Of a DNA stretch of 64,000 bases, positions 7,768 to 16,516 are shown piece after piece. The translations under genes and the position numbers were made by a program. This DNA comes from CAVWDU01 sp963840725. Its GTDB lineage: Bacteria > Pseudomonadota > Gammaproteobacteria > Pseudomonadales > Halieaceae. The notes below the pieces were generated by a model. The model saw only the letters and a program-made list of their open reading frames with translations, was not told the DNA's origin and did no database searches. Within the stretch, counting starts at the first letter, position 1; each line of letters starts with the position of its first letter. The stretch spans positions 806,001 to 870,000 of the forward strand of contig CAWIZY010000016.1 of assembly GCA_963840725.1 (NCBI GenBank). The letters are read 5' to 3'.

Positions 7768-9579
7768 ATGTCTCATCATGTCCTGCTGTTGCTGGTAGGC
7801 ATTGGTCTACTGGCCCTGGCATCCCAATGGCTGGCCTGGCGAGTGCGCGTTCCCGCAATCCTGTTTCTACTGCTATCGGGGCTGCTGCTCGGACCGACCC
7901 TGGGGCTGCTGGACCCGGATGAGCTGTTCGGTGAATTGTTGTTTCCCTTTATTTCGCTGTCTGTGGCAGTGATTCTCTTTGAGGGCAGCCTCACCCTCAA
8001 CAGGGAGGAGATTCGCGGCCACGGCGCGGTGGTGCGCCGACTGATCACCTGGGGGGTACTGATGATCTGGGGCGCGGTCGCTTGCCTCAGCCACTGGTTT
8101 GCCGGACTCGACTGGCCCATAGCGTTCCTGTTTGGCGCCATCATGACAGTTACCGGACCCACCGTGATCATGCCCATGCTGCAGGCGGTACGACCTACCG
8201 CTGCCGTCGCCAATATACTCCGTTGGGAAGGTATTCTGGTCGATCCCATTGGCGCCATGCTGGCGGTACTGACCTTCACCGTGGTTGTGGCCACCCAGGT
8301 GACCAACACCGCTATGGAAGTGCTGGTCCTGTTGCTTCAGATGCTCGCCTCCGGGTTGATTATCGGCGCCGCTGCCGGTTGGGCCTGGGGTCTGGCGCTG
8401 CGCCGGCACTGGATACCCGAGTTTTTGCACAATGTCGCAACGCTGCTGGTGATTTTTGCCGTCTACGCCTTCGCCGATCTGTTTGCCCCGGAATCCGGCT
8501 TGTTGGCCGTAACGGTCATGGGTGCCATACTCGCCAATACCAGCGGACTGCGGATTCGCGAGCTGCTCGACTTCAAAGAGAGTCTGAGTATTCTGCTGAT
8601 CTCCGGGCTGTTCATCCTGCTGGCCGCCAGGCTGGAGTTTGAACAGCTTATAGCACTGGGTTGGCCGGCCTTGCTGGTGATGTTGGGCATTCAGTTTGTG
8701 GCCCGGCCGGTCAAGGTCCTGTTGTGCACTCTGGGGGCCAAACTGAGCTGGCAAGAACGGGCAACGCTCGCCTGGATCGGGCCTCGCGGCATTATCGCGG
8801 CGGCAATCAGCGCCGTCTTTGCCCTGAGACTCGAAGAGCAGGGGGTGGCCGGAGCAGACATACTGGTGCCGCTCTCCTTTGTTGTAATCGCCGGCACCGT
8901 GGTCTTGCAGAGTATTACCGCCCGCCCCCTCGCCAGCGCCCTTGGCGTGACCCAACCCGAACCCGAAGGGGTAATCATGCTTGGGGCAAATGCTTTTTCC
9001 CAGGCCCTGGCGGAGGTCCTGATGGAGGCAGGCTTTCGGGTGTTGATTGCCCATGGGGACTGGGACAGTCTGAAGGAACCCCGCATGAAAGGTATCCGGA
9101 CTTACTACGGTAACCCGATGTCGGAGCATGCAGAGAGAACCCTTGACCTGGCCGGGGTCGGCAAACTCTTTGCACTCTCACGTAATGCGGAGCTCAACAA
9201 ACTGGCCTGTACCTATTTTGCGCGAGAGTTTGGCCGCGACCGGGTCTACTTTCTCCCGGTCTCGCTGGAATCTCGCGAAAAAGGCGGCAGCAAACACACT
9301 CCGTCTATGGAGCTCGCCGGACGCCGGCTTTTTTCCGAGGAAGTCAGCCTGTCGAAGCTGTTGAGTTATATGAGTCGCGGCGCGGAAATTAAAACGACCT
9401 CCCTGAGCGAGACCTATAGCTTCGCCGATTTCAAGGCAGAAGCGAACGGACGCATTTTACTGGTAGCCTGGAGCAATAAGGGCAGGCTGGAGCCCTACTC
9501 AGAGCGTTGGCCAGACCTGCTCACCAAAGGCTGGACAATCGCCGCGCTGGCGCTCCCGCAGGAGCAGGCTCAGGCCTAG
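7768..9579 (+). CDS. CPA1-family Na+/H+ (or K+/H+) antiporter with RCK-like C-terminal domain
   Basis: 603 residues from the ATG at 7768. The first ~400 residues are highly hydrophobic, with about a dozen membrane helices (for example RVPAILFLLLSGLLLGP, ISLSVAVILFEGSL, IGAMLAVLTFTVVV and WIGPRGIIAAAISAVFAL). This is the pattern of cation:proton antiporters of the CPA1 family. After residue ~405 a soluble Rossmann-like part begins at VIMLGANAFSQALAEVL and continues through FRVLIAHGD. It resembles the TrkA-N/RCK regulatory domain found on some K+ efflux antiporters. The cation is not assignable from sequence. The upstream CRP-like site may regulate it. Confidence 0.85.
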   Translation: MSHHVLLLLVGIGLLALASQWLAWRVRVPAILFLLLSGLLLGPTLGLLDPDELFGELLFPFISLSVAVILFEGSLTLNREEIRGHGAVVRRLITWGVLMIWGAVACLSHWFAGLDWPIAFLFGAIMTVTGPTVIMPMLQAVRPTAAVANILRWEGILVDPIGAMLAVLTFTVVVATQVTNTAMEVLVLLLQMLASGLIIGAAAGWAWGLALRRHWIPEFLHNVATLLVIFAVYAFADLFAPESGLLAVTVMGAILANTSGLRIRELLDFKESLSILLISGLFILLAARLEFEQLIALGWPALLVMLGIQFVARPVKVLLCTLGAKLSWQERATLAWIGPRGIIAAAISAVFALRLEEQGVAGADILVPLSFVVIAGTVVLQSITARPLASALGVTQPEPEGVIMLGANAFSQALAEVLMEAGFRVLIAHGDWDSLKEPRMKGIRTYYGNPMSEHAERTLDLAGVGKLFALSRNAELNKLACTYFAREFGRDRVYFLPVSLESREKGGSKHTPSMELAGRRLFSEEVSLSKLLSYMSRGAEIKTTSLSETYSFADFKAEANGRILLVAWSNKGRLEPYSERWPDLLTKGWTIAALALPQEQAQA

Positions 9580-9646
9580 CCGTCGCGGAGGGCTCAAAAG
9601 AGTCCAGTACGAGGCCAAATAGGCCCGGCTGGTGTAGTCTAGCCAC

Positions 9647-10897
9647 ATGAAAACATTTATCGGACTGGCGTGCCTCGCTACAGCCTGCTTCGCGGCGGGG
9701 TGGCTCAGTCACCGCCAGTTCTATGCGCCCCGAATACCGGTGCCACCATCAACCATTGGTGCCACCGCCCCAAAAACCGCACTACCTGGCAAACCCCACC
9801 TGAACACGGGGCAAGCCGCGCGGCCACTGCCTGCCACGAACCCCAACAAGAGCAATGCCGGAGCCATTGCACTGGAGGCATTTCGCAGGGCTTTGCGTAG
9901 TAATAACTACAGGAGCGATAACTACAGGACAGCCTTGCAATTGATTGACCAGGCCGGCGCCGGCGAGACTGGCGTCGTCGACACGGTAAGCACGGCGGTG
10001 CTGCGCAGCGAGTTAGTGGCCTACCTGGAAACAGCCTACAGCAGCGCCACGCCTGACCGCTTTATGGCACTGGTCGAGAGCCATCTGGACCGCTATTACG
10101 ATGATATTGACGTATTGCTTCTTTTAGCCAGGTTTCAGGCGCGTGAGGGCTACGTTGACGAGAGCGCACGCGCCGTGCAGATGGCACATACCTATGCTCT
10201 TACCGCACAGCAACAGTCCCGGGTACAAAGTGCCCTTGAAGAGCTGGTGATTAGAGCAGACGCTTTGTACGCAGGGCAGGATAACTGGGTCGCCCTGCTG
10301 GGTTTCTATCAACTCCTGGCCAGCATCGGCCTCAATCAGCCCGTGCATGAATTGCGCCGCGCAGAGCTGCACCTGCAACTGGATGATGCCGCAACAGCTA
10401 TCGCGCTGGTTTCCCCGCTGGTGGGCGACCCCACGCTGGGCGGCGAGGCACAGCGGCTACTGACAGCCATAGAGGCCAATCGGGTAGAGCGGCCCGGCGC
10501 AACGCTCCCCCGTCAATCGGTGCCCCTGGTGCGTCGGGGCAACCATTACCTGGTCGAGGTGCAGCTGAACGGCCGCTCAGCAGCCACCCTGATAATAGAT
10601 ACCGGTGCCAGCATCACTTCGTTGTCGCAAACCAGCTTTGCCACATTGTCGGGGGCATCGACGTATACTCCACTGGGGTCTCGCCTGTTCAACACCGCCA
10701 ACGGTGTGACCCCGGGCGAAGTCTACCGGGCGAATACCCTGCAACTGGGCCAGACGCTGTTGAACGGTGTGAGTGTTGCTGTTTTGCCCTATGAACAGCA
10801 GGACGGCGTGGATGGCCTGCTGGGCATGAACGTCTTGCAGGCCTTCAGCTTCGAGATAGATCAGGACGCTGCATTGCTTTACTTACAGCCGCGCTGA
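9647..10897 (+). CDS. Periplasmic retropepsin-like aspartic protease with helical repeat N-terminal part
   Basis: 416 residues with an N-terminal signal anchor (MKTFIGLACLATACFAAGWL). A low-complexity Pro/Ala linker follows. A helical middle region (about residues 70-285) looks TPR-like (ALQLIDQAGAG, VLLLLARFQAREGYVDESARAV). The C-terminal domain carries the single active-site motif LIIDTGASITSLS with Asp near residue 318, and ends with DGLLGMNVLQAFSFEID. This matches the bacterial clan AA retropepsin-like proteases, which act as dimers because one domain supplies one Asp. Substrate is unknown. Similar TPR-plus-retropepsin proteins occur in gammaproteobacteria. Confidence 0.75.
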   Translation: MKTFIGLACLATACFAAGWLSHRQFYAPRIPVPPSTIGATAPKTALPGKPHLNTGQAARPLPATNPNKSNAGAIALEAFRRALRSNNYRSDNYRTALQLIDQAGAGETGVVDTVSTAVLRSELVAYLETAYSSATPDRFMALVESHLDRYYDDIDVLLLLARFQAREGYVDESARAVQMAHTYALTAQQQSRVQSALEELVIRADALYAGQDNWVALLGFYQLLASIGLNQPVHELRRAELHLQLDDAATAIALVSPLVGDPTLGGEAQRLLTAIEANRVERPGATLPRQSVPLVRRGNHYLVEVQLNGRSAATLIIDTGASITSLSQTSFATLSGASTYTPLGSRLFNTANGVTPGEVYRANTLQLGQTLLNGVSVAVLPYEQQDGVDGLLGMNVLQAFSFEIDQDAALLYLQPR

Positions 10898-10963
10898 GAC
10901 CGCCGGTGCAACCGCCGCGGTGCGACCGCCGCGGTACGACCGCCGCGGTGCGACCGCCGCGAG
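10894..10963. repeat. 14-bp GC-rich tandem repeat (about 5 copies)
   Basis: The unit GCGACCGCCGCGGT occurs at 10908-10921 (one change), 10922-10935, 10936-10949 (one change) and 10950-10963 (degenerate end), with a shortened copy at 10894-10907. It sits directly after the protease stop and ~100 bp before the thioesterase start. Each unit contains the palindromic core CCGCGG. Confidence 0.85.
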
Positions 10964-11060
10964 AACTGCAGCCTTGACCTCAGCGCCGCACCTTGCCATT
11001 GTTTGCCGTTGCAACAGTGCGCCCGCAACGATCAACTCGAGTAAAACAGAGAGGAACACT

Positions 11061-11618
11061 ATGGACGGCCACACGGTCAGCTACTCCCGCACGACGATTA
11101 CCGAACTGATGGTTCCCGCCTACGCCAACTTTGGCGGCAAGATCCACGGTGGCACCCTCCTCTCCCTGATGGACAAAGTGGCCTATGCCTGTGCCAGCAA
11201 GCATGCCGGCAGCTACTGCGTGACCGTGTCGGTCGATACGGTCAACTTTCTACAGCCGGCAGAGGTCGGCGAACTGGTCTCGCTGCTAGCTTCCGTCAAT
11301 TACGTGGGTGATTCATCGATTGTCGTGGGCATCAAGGTGATAGCCGAAAACGTCCACACACGCACCGTGAAACACACCAATACCTGCTACTTCACAATGG
11401 TCGCCAAGGCGAACGACAATAGTCCAGTCTCCGTGCCGCCGCTGATTCTTGAAAATGACGAAGATATACGCCGGTTCGTTGGCGCGCTGAAGAGAAAACG
11501 CCTGCGCGCTGATGCCAAGGCGGAGATGGAAGAACACCTGAAGAACTTCAAGGTAGATGAAGACTTGCGTGTTTTTCTGAAAGGCCAGCGTTGCGTGGTT
11601 AATTTCCCGGGGGAATAA
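11061..11618 (+). CDS. Acyl-CoA thioesterase, hotdog fold (YciA/BACH-type)
   Basis: 185 residues from the ATG at 11061, preceded by a GAGAGGAAC ribosome site. The hotdog-fold signature is clear: VPAYANFGGKIHGGTLLSLMDKVAYACASKH, with NFGGKIHGG carrying the catalytic loop and D of MDK on the hotdog helix. VTVSVDTVNFLQPAEVGELV is the core strand region. Members hydrolyse short- to medium-chain acyl-CoAs. The C-terminal ~45 residues are charged and helical (KRKRLRADAKAEMEEHL), which is common in YciA-like enzymes. The frame is open upstream to 10920 through the tandem repeat, but that part is not protein-like. Confidence 0.87.
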   Translation: MDGHTVSYSRTTITELMVPAYANFGGKIHGGTLLSLMDKVAYACASKHAGSYCVTVSVDTVNFLQPAEVGELVSLLASVNYVGDSSIVVGIKVIAENVHTRTVKHTNTCYFTMVAKANDNSPVSVPPLILENDEDIRRFVGALKRKRLRADAKAEMEEHLKNFKVDEDLRVFLKGQRCVVNFPGE

Positions 11619-11631
11619 CCGCCGGGCAGTC

Positions 11632-12408
11632 TCACCCCGGCTGTTCTGGCTGCATTTTTTTCAGCAGCGACATAAGCATGAGATGACCGGGGCGGCTCGG
11701 CGGCTCCTCGGCCCCGGTTCGCTGGAACCAATCGACCGCCAGGGTCAGTGGGAACCAGTGGTACGGGGCATTACCCTCCCCGTCACCAAACGAGTACAAC
11801 ACCTTGGACGGTTTACCCGGCAGGGGCACGACCGCGATATTTTCCGGTGCCGGATTACTGCAGTTGACTGCCGGCGATGTCACCAGAAACTCCCTGCAGG
11901 CCAGGGGTCTGTCCGGGTGGATACCGCAGGACTCATTCTCCAGAAAGGGGCAGGCAATCCCGAGCCGAAAATAGTCCAGGCCCAATTGTTCCCGCTCCGC
12001 TGCGTTCTCGGGCCGCCAGGCATCGCGCAGACGGTCCAGCAACCCCGCCCGCCGCAGCGCACTGACCGCTTTCTCGAACCGCCGCTCTATCACCCGCCGC
12101 CGCTTGCGCGGCATCGCGGCCATCACCTGACTCAAAAATCGCGCCTCGGTCTCGCTCAATGGGACCAGCTGACGGCAGCAGGCGCCACAACCCGCTTTGC
12201 AGGAGACACTGTTACCCGCTCTGCGACTGGCCTCCTCTGCCAAGGCGACAACTTCGTCATCAAAAGCCTGGACCACCGGTAGTAAATCGACGGGGCGCAT
12301 TGGTCTGGTCGACGCGCGCAGCGTGACCGGGCGGCTAACGCCGTCCATCTGCAACTGCAGGGAGAGCTCCACTGTCTCCTGCGCCTGATCACCGCTACCG
12401 TTATCCAT
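11632..12408 (-). CDS. YkgJ-family cysteine cluster protein
   Basis: 258 residues. The central part carries the cysteine cluster typical of the YkgJ/UPF0153 family: SCKAGCGACCRQLVPLSETE, later IACPFLENESCGIHPDRPLACREFLV. These cysteines are thought to bind zinc or an iron-sulfur cluster. The N-terminal ~70 residues are a poorly conserved extension (LSLQLQMDGVSRPVTLRAST). The function of the family is not established. It converges with the thioesterase and diverges from the FAD oxidoreductase. Confidence 0.8.
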   Translation of the reverse strand: MDNGSGDQAQETVELSLQLQMDGVSRPVTLRASTRPMRPVDLLPVVQAFDDEVVALAEEASRRAGNSVSCKAGCGACCRQLVPLSETEARFLSQVMAAMPRKRRRVIERRFEKAVSALRRAGLLDRLRDAWRPENAAEREQLGLDYFRLGIACPFLENESCGIHPDRPLACREFLVTSPAVNCSNPAPENIAVVPLPGKPSKVLYSFGDGEGNAPYHWFPLTLAVDWFQRTGAEEPPSRPGHLMLMSLLKKMQPEQPG

Positions 12409-12549
12409 TGCGATCTCGTCTGCGACATCTCTCCGTTATTGTACTACCTTGGAGCCTGCCCCGGCCTTGTCCCGATACATAGGGGACTGCCTGCCAGTAT
12501 CGGCTGCGGCCGCCTGCTACACTGAACTTTCGCTACCGAGGAAACACGT

Positions 12550-13593
12550 ATGAGAATTGCGATTGTCGGTGCCGGGCCCGCTGGCCTGGCGGCCGCCTGG
12601 CGCCTGAGAGAGGCTCCGGTCGATGTCCAGATTTTCGAGAAGAGTCGAGGTGTTTCCGGACGGGCTGCCTCTCGCACTCTCCACGGTGCCCGGTTCGACC
12701 CGGGGGCCAATTATTTCAAGCTTGAGAGCGAGGGCCTGCAGGAACTGGTGCTGCAAACACTGCCAACCAGTGAGCTGGTGCGGATCGAGGCCGAGGTCTG
12801 GACTTTTGACGGGCAAGGCCAGCTGGCGCCGGGCGACCCCGTATACAACCAGCAGCCCCGCTGGACATACTCCACCGGCATCAGCACCCTGGGCAAGTTG
12901 CTGGCAGCGGCTGCAGCGGCCCCTATACACCGCGGCTGCCGTATTACCGGCCTGCGCCGCAGGAATCGGCAATGGTCACTGCTCACAGAGGAGGGCGGCG
13001 CCCAGGAAGGCGCGGATTTTGATGCGGTGCTGCTGACCCCACCTGCACCCCAGGCTGTTGATCTAATCACCCATAGTGAACTCGACCCCCAAACGACCGC
13101 AACACTCATCACGGCACTGAAGCAATCCCGTTACCACGCTCAGCTCTGTTTTGCACTGGGCTTTAAGGTGCCGCTGAAGAGACCCGACCGGTGCTTCGCC
13201 ATGATCAATACCGACCGCGCTCACGACGTGGCCTGGCTAAGCTTCGAAAATGACAAACCCGGCCGCGAGCTGGGCGGACATACTGTCATGATGGTGCAGA
13301 TGTCACCCGACTGGAGCGCCGAACATCTGGAGCAAGACCCCGATCAACTGGTGCCCATTGTGGCCGAACACGCCCTCTCGCTGCTGGGCCCGGACCGCCC
13401 GCCACTGGCATGGTCTGACAGCCACCGCTGGCGCTATGCTCACCCTTATCAGGCCGCAGACAAGTCGGGACTGGAGACGGGCGCCGGGGCCGGGCTTTAC
13501 TTCGCCGGCGACGCACTGGTGGGCAAGGGTCGCGTTGGCGGCGCAATGCAAACGGGCATTGAAGCCGCAGAGCAAATGCTAGGGCACCTCTGA
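12550..13593 (+). CDS. NAD(P)/FAD-dependent amine-oxidase-like protein (renalase-like)
   Basis: 347 residues starting with a textbook Rossmann motif (MRIAIVGAGPAGLAAAWRL), then SRGVSGRAASRTLHGARFDPGANYF, equivalent to the GGR(M/A)-GA region of renalase-type flavoproteins. The C-terminus has the second flavin motif GLYFAGDALVGKGRVGGAMQTGIEAAEQ. Renalase-like enzymes oxidise isomeric dihydronicotinamides; that role here is only inferred. The last two codons and the TGA stop (CTC-TGA) are contributed by the left end of a MITE-like repeat that begins at 13583. Confidence 0.82.
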   Translation: MRIAIVGAGPAGLAAAWRLREAPVDVQIFEKSRGVSGRAASRTLHGARFDPGANYFKLESEGLQELVLQTLPTSELVRIEAEVWTFDGQGQLAPGDPVYNQQPRWTYSTGISTLGKLLAAAAAAPIHRGCRITGLRRRNRQWSLLTEEGGAQEGADFDAVLLTPPAPQAVDLITHSELDPQTTATLITALKQSRYHAQLCFALGFKVPLKRPDRCFAMINTDRAHDVAWLSFENDKPGRELGGHTVMMVQMSPDWSAEHLEQDPDQLVPIVAEHALSLLGPDRPPLAWSDSHRWRYAHPYQAADKSGLETGAGAGLYFAGDALVGKGRVGGAMQTGIEAAEQMLGHL

Positions 13594-13630
13594 ACAATGG
13601 CAATGCGCTCAGGCTTTCAGGCAGACTCGC
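13579..13630. repeat. MITE-like element, left-end fragment
   Basis: CTAG followed by GGCACCTCTGAACAATGG and about 30 more bases is identical, except for one base, to the left half of the complete copy at 19447-19546. The right terminal repeat is missing here. The copy supplies the stop codon of the renalase-like gene. Confidence 0.8.
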
Positions 13631-13680
13631 GTCTTCAACCAGCTCCCTTAATCCCCGCACCGGGTCTTCAACCTGCTCCC
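13631..13680. repeat. 17-bp direct repeat pair
   Basis: GTCTTCAACCAGCTCCC at 13631-13647 recurs with one change at 13664-13680, separated by 16 bp. It immediately follows the truncated MITE copy. Role unknown. Confidence 0.6.
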
Positions 13681-13720
13681 ACGGTTAACGTCTGGGACCA
13701 CTAATGCGGCGGGTGATAGT

Positions 13721-15046
13721 TTACGAAAGCATCAGCCGACCCACGGGCGCGGCGGCGCGACGGATGCCTGGCTGTGGCGCCAGCATCAACAGGTCGCCAT
13801 TGCGCCCGTTGAGTTGCAGGGGCACCCCCAAATCGCGAGCCAGCCTCGCGTGAGCATCGAGGTGTTGCGGCTCCCCGTGCACCGGCACTGCAATCTTCGG
13901 TTTAATCCAACGGTACATATCCGCGAGTTCCTCCCTGGCCGGATGGCCGGAGGCGTGAATCGGGGCTTGCCCGGCACGCTCTGTAATCACCTGAACCCCG
14001 CGCGCTCCCAGCTCGGCATAAAGTCTATCCAGTGACTGTTCATTGCCTGGTATCACCCGGGAGCTGAAGATCACCGTGTCACCGGGCGCCAGTTCCATGG
14101 CCGGGTGGTCTCCACGCGCCAAGCGAGCCAGAGCAGCCCCGGGCTCCCCCTGGCTGCCGGTGGCGATCACAAAGACGTCCTGCGGCGGCAAGTAGCCCAA
14201 GTGGTCGCGGCGCACGAATCCCGTATCCAGCGGCCACAGCCCGGTAGCGAGAGCGGCCCGGTAATAGCGCTCCAGCGAGCGACCTAAAATACCCGGATAG
14301 CGCTGAGAGGCAGACGCCACGCCAACCAGCGTGGCAAGCCTTGCAATGTTGCTTCCAAAACAGGCAACCACCACTCGCCCGGGGGCAGCCGCGACATGGG
14401 GGAGCAGGCCCGCTCCCAGCACGCCCTCGCTCACGGACCGCCCCTCTACCGTGGCATTGGTGGAGTCGCAGACCATGGCCAGGACCCCCTGCTTGCCGAT
14501 CTGCTGCAAGCTACCGATATCACAGGCTGGACCAACGACAGGGTCCGCGTCCAGTTTCCAGTCTCCGGTGTGGAAGACTGCGCCAGCACTTGTTCGGATC
14601 ATCAGCGCCTGGGACTCCGGTGTGGAATGCGTCAGCCCGACCCACTCGACGTCAAAGGGCGCCAGAACATGCCGTTGCCCGGTCTCGACGATATGCACAG
14701 GCACTTTGTCTGCGATCCCCGCCTCGACCAGTTTGTGACGCAGCACCTCAGCGGTAAAACGCGTGCAGAACACCGGGCAACGCAATTGCGGCCAGTGGTA
14801 AGCGACGGCACCAACATGATCCTCGTGGGCATGGGTGACCAGCAGACCTGCCAGCCGGTCACGGCGACTGGCAATGAAGTCCGCCGACGCGGTGAACACG
14901 TTTGTCGCGCTACCTGTGCGTTGAAAACCGATGCCACAGTCCACCATCAACCAGTGCCCGTCGTGGCCATAGAGATTCATGTTGATACCAATCTCGCCGC
15001 AGCCGCCAAGAGGCAGCAGCCAGAGATCCTCAGTGCCTGGGTTCAT
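13721..15046 (-). CDS. RNase J-type metallo-beta-lactamase ribonuclease (short form)
   Basis: 441 residues. The metallo-beta-lactamase core is clear: LPLGGCGEIGINMNLY at the start, the zinc motif THAHEDHVGAV, then HSTPESQALMIRT and GAVFHTGDWKLD. The beta-CASP part includes CDSTNATVEGRSVSE, FVIATGSQGEPGAAL, FSSRVIPGNEQ, and HASGHPAREEL with PVHGEPQHL. These are RNase J hallmarks. Typical RNase J proteins are about 550 residues with a C-terminal domain that this one lacks. Role is inferred as 5'-3' exonuclease or endonuclease on RNA. Such short forms are found in several proteobacteria, but the substrate is unproven. Confidence 0.82.
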   Translation of the reverse strand: MNPGTEDLWLLPLGGCGEIGINMNLYGHDGHWLMVDCGIGFQRTGSATNVFTASADFIASRRDRLAGLLVTHAHEDHVGAVAYHWPQLRCPVFCTRFTAEVLRHKLVEAGIADKVPVHIVETGQRHVLAPFDVEWVGLTHSTPESQALMIRTSAGAVFHTGDWKLDADPVVGPACDIGSLQQIGKQGVLAMVCDSTNATVEGRSVSEGVLGAGLLPHVAAAPGRVVVACFGSNIARLATLVGVASASQRYPGILGRSLERYYRAALATGLWPLDTGFVRRDHLGYLPPQDVFVIATGSQGEPGAALARLARGDHPAMELAPGDTVIFSSRVIPGNEQSLDRLYAELGARGVQVITERAGQAPIHASGHPAREELADMYRWIKPKIAVPVHGEPQHLDAHARLARDLGVPLQLNGRNGDLLMLAPQPGIRRAAAPVGRLMLS

Positions 15047-15163
15047 AGTCTGGATTCATAGTAGGGTCCCGTGAGTTATCAGAATGGCTAATTCAGCACT
15101 GGCCAAACGGCCGCACGTTTACAGTGTGCCTGGCCGCGTCGGGGCTTATCGGTCCCGCCACGC

Positions 15164-16516
15164 TCAAAATGTCAGGGTAATTCTTGCGCCACCGCTGTCG
15201 CTGGCGCCCAGTACGACACTGCCACCGTGTGCCAACATGACCTGCCGGGTCAGTGCCAACCCGACCCCGGAGCCGTCCCGGCGCGTGGTAAAGAAGGGCA
15301 CGAATACCCTGCTGGCTATCTCCGGCGCCACACCCGGCCCATTGTCAGTCACCTCGATCATCACCCGCTCATGCCGTCCCAGGGAGGCCTTCAGCTCGAC
15401 CCTCGCGCCCGCGCGACCCGCCAGTGCGTGGGCGGCGTTTTGCAGCAGGTTCAGCAACACCTGCTCGATCATGTCGCGATCGGCCACCAGGATCAGACTC
15501 GAGGGGTCGACCAGGCAGTCCAGTTCGATGTTCGCCGACTGCCACTCGCTGTCTATCAGTTGCTCAACACTGGTAAACAGTGTTGACAACGGTATGGTCT
15601 GTTTATCTGGCGTTGGCAGCCGGGTGAGCTGGCGGTAGCTTTGCACAAACTGCATCAGTCCATCTGAGCGGCGGGCTACGGTTTCTACCGCGCGCTTGAC
15701 ATCAGCCAGGTCAGCGGCAACCTCCGGTTGATCGGCGAGCCGGGCGGCGGCATCATCCACCAGGTCCGCCGCGGTTTTTGCCAGCGAGGCAACCGGCGTA
15801 ATACTGTTCATTATCTCGTGGGTAAGCACCCGCACCAAATCCTGCCAGGCCTGTAGTTGCGCACCATCAAGTTCGCTCTGAATATTCTGCAGACTGATCA
15901 GTTTCTCGAGGCTGCCTGCCAGCGTCAGCTCAGTCGCCGAGACGATCAGCCGCTGCTCCATGTCATCCATCAAAAATGCCACCAGCCGTCGCTCTCCGGG
16001 CAGGACAGCGGTCAATTCACGGGCAAATTCGTCGCCAAACTGCGCCAGATCTTCACTACGATTGATCTGTGCACTGCCGAACAGGCGTCGCGCGGCGTTA
16101 TTGTGCAACAGCACGTGCCCGTCCGGGTACAGGGACAGCAGCGGCACCGGGACGTGTTCGGTCAGTGCCTGGAGGTGGCGCAGGCTGGCTTCATGTGCTG
16201 ACCGCTCGCTCTGAAAATGTGCAACGATATCCGTTAGCGCCTCGCCCAGTTCCTCAAAGCCCACGCCCGAGCGGGGCATCTGGAAACGCTGGCCAAAGTC
16301 GCCATAGCGCACCGCGTCAAGGAAGCGCACGAGTTCCGTATTGGTCCGTTGCACAAAGCGGATGATTTCAAGCAGCAGCAGCAGGGCAGCGATGCCCAGC
16401 AGCGCCCGCAGCATGGGGTATCCGGGCACCAGCAGCAGATACACGAACCCCGCCAGTAGCGCTGCCAGCAGACCGACTCGCAGGGCCAGCAGCAGCGAAA
16501 AGTATCTAAAGCCCAT
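15164..16516 (-). CDS. Sensor histidine kinase, NtrY-like
   Basis: 450 residues from the ATG at 16516 (MGFRYFSLLL), overlapping the end of the response regulator gene by 11 bp. Two membrane helices occupy about residues 5-50 with almost no periplasmic loop, so it probably senses within the membrane or cytoplasm. A HAMP-like segment and a PAS-like domain (LTEHVPVPLLSLYPDGHVLLHN) follow. The phospho-acceptor His is in LTHEIMNSITP, the N box is NLLQNAAHAL, and the G boxes are VTDNGPGVAP and GSGVGLALTRQV. It is most likely the partner of the sigma-54 activator encoded just upstream. Confidence 0.9.
   Translation of the reverse strand: MGFRYFSLLLALRVGLLAALLAGFVYLLLVPGYPMLRALLGIAALLLLLEIIRFVQRTNTELVRFLDAVRYGDFGQRFQMPRSGVGFEELGEALTDIVAHFQSERSAHEASLRHLQALTEHVPVPLLSLYPDGHVLLHNNAARRLFGSAQINRSEDLAQFGDEFARELTAVLPGERRLVAFLMDDMEQRLIVSATELTLAGSLEKLISLQNIQSELDGAQLQAWQDLVRVLTHEIMNSITPVASLAKTAADLVDDAAARLADQPEVAADLADVKRAVETVARRSDGLMQFVQSYRQLTRLPTPDKQTIPLSTLFTSVEQLIDSEWQSANIELDCLVDPSSLILVADRDMIEQVLLNLLQNAAHALAGRAGARVELKASLGRHERVMIEVTDNGPGVAPEIASRVFVPFFTTRRDGSGVGLALTRQVMLAHGGSVVLGASDSGGARITLTF

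Noticed and set aside
8690..9130. Long minus-strand frames across the antiporter gene
   Set aside because: They are antisense shadows of a clear membrane protein; composition is rich in Gly, Gln and His without domain features.
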